Translations under genes and position numbers: made by a program
Shown: positions 60,606-64,000 of the stretch, one piece after another
Position numbering within the stretch: position 1 is the stretch's first letter
How the letters are laid out: the number at the start of each line of letters is the position of its first letter
Assembly: GCF_022819085.1 (NCBI RefSeq)
Contig: NZ_JALHAG010000001.1
Span: 889,395 to 953,394 of the forward strand
DNA: 64,000 nucleotides
From: Planococcus ruber
GTDB taxonomy: Bacteria; Bacillota; Bacilli; Bacillales_A; Planococcaceae
Reading direction: 5' to 3'
The notes under the pieces: model-generated
Databases searched by the model: none
Told to the model about the DNA's origin: nothing
What the model saw: the letters and a program-made list of their open reading frames with translations, nothing else

Positions 60606-61194
60606 ATATCAGCATACCTCTCTGTATTGCTACCCGGATTCGGATGTATTGATTAATTTATTTGACATCACAGATGATGAAAAGCTGAAAGAGCTGGAAA
60701 AAGTCTATGCGCTTTTCCGGCTTTCTGAGTTAAAGATCAATCCGCCAAAAAATCCATCGAATATGGAGGCTTTTTTGGAAATTCATCGCTATATCCTGCA
60801 GGACGTTTATCCGTTTGCTGGAGAATTGCGAAGAGAGATGATTTCGAAGGGATCTTCTTCTTTCGCGCATCCTCAATTTATAGAGCCTGAGCTTCATAAA
60901 ATCTTTCGGGCTTTGGAAGAAGAGGATTATTTGAAGAATTTGCCGCGGGATGAATTTATTTCCCGGCTGGCTTATTATTTAGCGGAATTGAATGCCCTTC
61001 ATCCGTTCCGTGAAGGCAATGGCCGCACAACCCGCGAGTTTGCCCGGCAGCTTGCTTGGAACGCTGGATATCAGCTGGATTGGGAGAAGATTCCCGGGAC
61101 TGCTGAAATCATTAATGCATTTGTGGACTCCTTTAATGCAAATAACGATAAGCTTGAAAGCCTATTAGATGAAATCATTTCAGCTAAAGCGTAA
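60598..61194 (+). CDS. Fic-domain AMPylase toxin
   Basis: 198 residues. Fic core motif LHPFREGNGRTTREFARQLA (HPFxxGNGRxxR complete: catalytic His, the two Gly-Asn-Gly turns and Arg), preceded by IHRYILQDVYPFAGELRREM (the flap) and followed by a helical end. Active residues are intact, so AMP transfer to a protein target is expected when the antitoxin is lost. The known VbhT and FicT toxins target gyrase and topoisomerase IV; the target here is not shown. It has no N-terminal inhibitory helix of its own, agreeing with the separate antitoxin. Confidence 0.9.
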   Translation: MSKYQHTSLYCYPDSDVLINLFDITDDEKLKELEKVYALFRLSELKINPPKNPSNMEAFLEIHRYILQDVYPFAGELRREMISKGSSSFAHPQFIEPELHKIFRALEEEDYLKNLPRDEFISRLAYYLAELNALHPFREGNGRTTREFARQLAWNAGYQLDWEKIPGTAEIINAFVDSFNANNDKLESLLDEIISAKA

Positions 61195-61224
61195 AGCCGG
61201 TCCGCAGATGGACCGGCTTTACGC
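61189..61224. terminator. Bidirectional terminator containing both stop codons
   Basis: GCGTAAAGCCGGTCC (61189-61203) is perfectly complementary to 61210-61224. The Fic stop (61192-61194) is in the left arm and the stop of the AAC(3) gene (61219-61221) in the right arm. Confidence 0.85.
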
Positions 61225-62040
61225 TTGCGGTGTTTCAGGAGGAGCGGGATGTTCCCGGAGCCACTGGATGCCGAATTCGATTAACGGCTGCATATCGGCA
61301 ATTTTCACCGAGGCTTGGCCAAGTGTTCCTTCCTGTATTGTGCCGGGATAGTCTTTTACGAGTTCCGGAAAGCGGTCCGAGTCCATATCTACACAGTCGT
61401 AGCTGCGCCAGACGCGTGTTCCGTTTTCCAATAAGGCGGCGCCTTGAGGAGAAGTGGTGCGATTTTCTTGCATGAATTCTGCGTAATGCAAAGCCGTACA
61501 AGAATCAAAGCCGGTCCCGATCAACAGAATCTTAACCGGGGCCTCCATCATTTTTTCGAGCGGAGATCCTGCGCCGAAAGATTCTTCAAGGGGCTGCTCG
61601 CGCATCCATTCGGAAGCTTTGCTGCCCCAGGCGATAAACGAATGGGAAGGATGCGGACTGCGAATCGTGCCCGGATGGCGATGGAAGCATTCCGCAATTT
61701 TGCCCATGCCGCGCATTTCGCTTAAAAAAGGATCGAATGCCGGCAAGTTTTCCCGGATGGGCTGGTGCCAGTTTTCGGGAACTGGCGGATTCATCCAATA
61801 GACGGGATCTGAGTTGTCAGTAGACTGTGAAGGCATCACTAAGGTGCCCTCAGCCGTAATGGTCTCAAGCAGGGCTTCTACTACCGCCTGTGCGCCTCCT
61901 GCAATCCATCCCATGGATTTAAGCGAGGAATGGACCATGACGTAGTCGCCTGCTCCAAATCCGAGCGTCTGCAGTTGTTTTTTTAACGTATGTTTCGATT
62001 GAAATTCAGGTGTATTTAAAATACTCAGTAATTCACTCAA
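61219..62040 (-). CDS. AAC(3)-family N-acetyltransferase (YokD-like)
   Basis: 273 residues. Family motifs: VMVHSSLKSMGWIAGGAQAV near the N-terminus, GTLVMPSQSTDNSDP, the GMGKIAECFHRHPGTIRSPH + PSHSFIAWG block (substrate and CoA site, His), and ILLIGTGFDSCTALHYAE. The fold is the antibiotic N-acetyltransferase family that includes aminoglycoside 3-N-acetyltransferases and the chromosomal YokD/BA2930 group, whose natural substrates are unclear. Codon use and context look native, so resistance should not be assumed. Single gene on the minus strand. Confidence 0.88.
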   Translation of the reverse strand: MSELLSILNTPEFQSKHTLKKQLQTLGFGAGDYVMVHSSLKSMGWIAGGAQAVVEALLETITAEGTLVMPSQSTDNSDPVYWMNPPVPENWHQPIRENLPAFDPFLSEMRGMGKIAECFHRHPGTIRSPHPSHSFIAWGSKASEWMREQPLEESFGAGSPLEKMMEAPVKILLIGTGFDSCTALHYAEFMQENRTTSPQGAALLENGTRVWRSYDCVDMDSDRFPELVKDYPGTIQEGTLGQASVKIADMQPLIEFGIQWLREHPAPPETPQA

Positions 62041-62166
62041 TTTATTTCCCCCTCATTTTCACTATAACATAATCGTGAAACTTGCTGTTTTGCTTTCAGC
62101 AAGCTAGCATTGAGAAGGGAATTCAGAGAGAGCAGCCAATGAAATGAAGCGAAAGGAATGTTGGAA

Positions 62167-62649
62167 ATGGAAGCAAAACCGATGAAAGAATCAAGAACGA
62201 TCCAAACGAAGCTGGTATTGCCGCCGGATACGAATCATATGGATTCGATCTTTGGGGGAAAGGTATTGGCTTATATTGATGAAATTGCGGGGATCGCAGC
62301 GATGAAGCACTCGAGCCGCCAAGTGGTTGTTACCGCTTCAATCGACTCTGTCGACTTTTTATCTTCTGCCCATGTGGGAGATGTACTTGAACTGGAAGCC
62401 AATGTGACGTCTACTGGACGGACTTCTATGGAAGTCTACGTTCGTGTGAAATCACAGAACTTGCAGACTGGTGAGGAAAAATTGACGACCGAATCGTTCC
62501 TGACACTGGTGGCGATGGGCGATGACGGAAAACCTACGCCGGTACCGGCGGTCATTCCTGAATCCGAAGGCGAGAAATTGTTCTTTGAAACCGCTCCTGC
62601 CCGGAGAGAATACCGGAAAATGCGCGCCAAAACGCCAAAAACCAAATAA
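62167..62649 (+). CDS. Hotdog-fold acyl-CoA thioesterase (YkhA/YciA-like)
   Basis: 160 residues. Hotdog domain with DTNHMDSIFGGKVLAYIDEI + AGIAAMKHS (catalytic Asp/Asn region and N-G-G loop), VVTASIDSVDFLSSAHVGDV and LELEANVTSTGRTSMEVYVR. This group hydrolyses medium- to long-chain acyl-CoA. Start ATG 62167 leaves 9 bases from AAAGGA; the ATG at 62158 abuts the ribosome site. Followed by a strong terminator, so monocistronic. Confidence 0.9.
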   Translation: MEAKPMKESRTIQTKLVLPPDTNHMDSIFGGKVLAYIDEIAGIAAMKHSSRQVVVTASIDSVDFLSSAHVGDVLELEANVTSTGRTSMEVYVRVKSQNLQTGEEKLTTESFLTLVAMGDDGKPTPVPAVIPESEGEKLFFETAPARREYRKMRAKTPKTK

Positions 62650-62683
62650 AAAAGTGCTCCGAGAAAACTCGGAGCACTTTTTT
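62647..62683 (+). terminator. Terminator of the thioesterase gene
   Basis: AAAGTGCTCCGAG, loop AAAA, CTCGGAGCACTTT then TTT. Confidence 0.9.
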
Positions 62684-62720
62684 ATGAATAAGGTAAGAAT
62701 ATCAGATGTATATTGAGAAC

Positions 62721-62864
62721 TTATCCACATGTGTATAAGTGTAAATAACAAAGTTCTTCCACAAAAAAACTGTATAACTTTTCAGAAATGTGAATAAGGG
62801 GCTGTTTATTGCAAAAATAACAGGATTTCAACCTTTTTTTCGGATTTTCTTCAAGTTATCAACA
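62721..62864. promoter_or_regulatory. DnaA-box cluster in a convergent intergenic region
   Basis: Exact TTATNCACA boxes: TTATCCACA (62721-62729, plus), TTATACACA on minus (62730-62738, directly abutting), TTATTCACA on minus (62789-62797). The variant TTATCAACA lies at 62856-62864, with a one-mismatch box at 62740-62748. The gap 62684-62964 has no gene and is closed by terminators on both sides, so no promoter function is needed to explain it. Confidence 0.7.
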
Positions 62865-62964
62865 AGCTGGTAAATTTTTCAGCGCGCTTTTGGCAGCACG
62901 TACGGAGGTTTTATTTCTTGCGGCTACGGGTATGATTGTTCGCTGCTTGAGAAGGGCCAGAGAA

Positions 62965-62992
62965 TAAAAAAAGCAGCCTAGGCTGCTTTTTT
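62965..62992 (-). terminator. Terminator of the SEC-C gene
   Basis: AAAAAAGCAGCC-TA-GGCTGCTTTTTT, a 12-bp perfect stem flanked by A and T runs. Confidence 0.88.
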
Positions 62993-62997
62993 ACTGG

Positions 62998-64000
62998 TTA
63001 TTTTTTTGCTAGCAGTCCTTCGAAGTAAGCACCGAATTCTTTTGAACGTTTCAGGATTGTGCTTGAAGAAACTCCGAATTTTTCGCTAAGATCTTTAGGC
63101 GCCAGCATCGGTCCGTCAATCAATTCATGATCCTGAAGGAATCTCCAGTAACCGGCAACCAAGGCTTCCGGCTTCTGGACGGTCGGCTGTTGGCTAACCA
63201 GGTAGCTGTTTAAGATGCTTGTGACGTTATCGACCGTTTCTTTGTCGAATTTCGCTTGAGCAATATGGCTGCGGAGTTCTGCCATCACCGATTCGTGTTC
63301 CGGTGAAAGCTCAATGCTTTCTTCAACCGTGCCGGTCGAATATTTTACAATATGTTCTACTACAGTAAGGTAGTTATCCGTAATATACTGGCTGCCATCA
63401 GAAGCATTGGCAGTTTCCATAGAAGATTTCAATTGTTCAAAGAAAGGAGCAAATTCGCCGACGACTGTCAAATAGCCGTTAAGGAACAACGCACCATTTT
63501 CGCCGATGCGTGCATCCGGAAGCAAGATGGCAAGCAAGCCTTGTCCGTCTTCCATATCCGTTGGAGGCTGGTCAGTCATTTGATAAAGGTCGCCTGTGAA
63601 TGCATCCTTGAACTGGGCAGATTTTTCGTTGCCTTGAATGTATTGGCCAAGGAATACGCGGACATCTTTCCAGTTTTGCAGCACTTCTTTCGTTGTCGGA
63701 CGCTGCGCCAGCTCTATTTGCTTCGCTAAGAACTCTTCCCAAAGTTCAGGTTTTTGCATGAACAGGAAGTTTTCAATCACAAAAGCCTGTGCATCGTTTT
63801 CTGCCATCGATTCCATTAACCGGGGCTGCCATTCTTGCTGAAGCTGGCGGAAAGCCGGCAATTGTTCCTGATTCGGATTTTCCGAAAAGAACTGCTGGCG
63901 TACTTTGAATAATTCTTCGTTTACTAAATCATTAATTGAAACGGATTGTTGTTTTCCGTGACATTTTTTATATTTTTTGCCGCTGCCGCATGGGCACGGA
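62998..64000 (-). CDS. SEC-C zinc-motif protein, N-terminus just beyond the window
   Basis: At least 333 residues; the frame is open to the window edge. The visible N-terminus is PCPCGSGKKYKKCHGKQQ, the SEC-C metal-binding motif (CxCxnCH) known from the SecA C-terminus and UPF0225/YecA-type proteins, so only about 6-8 residues are missing. The middle (LPAFRQLQQEWQPRLMESMA onward) is helical and not recognised. Near the C-terminus APKDLSEKFGVSSSTILKRS looks like a helix-turn-helix. It could be a nucleic-acid or ribosome-associated protein; function unknown. The TTG at 63861 is internal, not the start. Confidence 0.8.
   Translation of the reverse strand, partial: PCPCGSGKKYKKCHGKQQSVSINDLVNEELFKVRQQFFSENPNQEQLPAFRQLQQEWQPRLMESMAENDAQAFVIENFLFMQKPELWEEFLAKQIELAQRPTTKEVLQNWKDVRVFLGQYIQGNEKSAQFKDAFTGDLYQMTDQPPTDMEDGQGLLAILLPDARIGENGALFLNGYLTVVGEFAPFFEQLKSSMETANASDGSQYITDNYLTVVEHIVKYSTGTVEESIELSPEHESVMAELRSHIAQAKFDKETVDNVTSILNSYLVSQQPTVQKPEALVAGYWRFLQDHELIDGPMLAPKDLSEKFGVSSSTILKRSKEFGAYFEGLLAKK

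Noticed and set aside
61219-62040. Acquired aminoglycoside-resistance gene
   Set aside because: Looks like the chromosomal YokD-type branch; no mobile element or composition shift nearby.
62721-62864. Chromosomal oriC
   Set aside because: No dnaA, dnaN or other origin-linked gene flanks it, and no AT-rich unwinding element with DnaA-trio repeats was seen.

Overview
This window is low-to-moderate G+C Firmicute chromosome. The gene set points to Planococcaceae (Planococcus/Planomicrobium or a close relative): Bacillus-like ribosome binding sites and TTG starts, a seven-gene Mrp antiporter, RecQ, GltAB and DbpA of Bacillus type, SigB-, WalR- and CcpA-like sites, and a large C30 carotenoid cluster. 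The genus call is inference from gene content. No rRNA, tRNA, CRISPR array, prophage or insertion sequence was recognised.

Layout. 1-2 kb: end of a thiamine locus (thiE partial, thiW), then a UPF0180-YtxH fusion stress protein. 2-5.5 kb: NERD protein, Atg22-type MFS transporter, exonuclease III. 5.5-9.8 kb: a surface operon of a secreted coiled protein, a repeat-rich LPXTG protein and a sortase. 9.8-14.9 kb: a teichoic-acid-type CDP-glycerol transferase, a catalase, and a three-gene ECF sigma operon with a repeat protein and a 57-aa protein. 14.9-17 kb: a tandem PII protein with two DUF1538 membrane proteins. 17-23 kb: mrpA-G. 23-30.4 kb: Usp-like and pentapeptide proteins, a peptide transporter, an XRE regulator, an SDR, a GXWXG/DUF4334 protein and RecQ. 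30.5-36.8 kb: gltA-gltB. 37-39 kb: a small exported protein with a possibly structured leader, a cupin/HD-GYP protein and a YtxH-like protein. 39.2-41.8 kb: a decaying ATP-grasp / alpha-E / transglutaminase operon. 41.9-44.1 kb: dbpA and a LysM-3D protein. 44.4-52.3 kb: two convergent carotenoid operons. 52.7-56 kb: an RpiR regulator and a polar amino-acid ABC transporter. 56-64 kb: a lipoprotein, RluF, ALDH-DUF779, a VbhA/Fic toxin pair, an AAC(3)-family protein, a thioesterase, a DnaA-box cluster and a SEC-C protein running off the end.

Common theme. Six sites match the SigB pattern GTTTAA-N12-15-GGGWAW at sensible distances from starts: the UPF0180-YtxH fusion, the surface operon, the catalase, the DUF1538/PII operon, the SDR and an OB-fold lipoprotein (the last a perfect match). 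With Mrp, catalase and carotenoids, the region looks rich in salt, alkali and oxidative-stress functions. Items most worth a second look are the DnaA-box cluster at 62.7 kb, the SigB-like site on the PII-DUF1538 operon, the ECF sigma operon, the sortase operon and the degraded alpha-E locus. All assignments are from reading the sequence; no database search was run.
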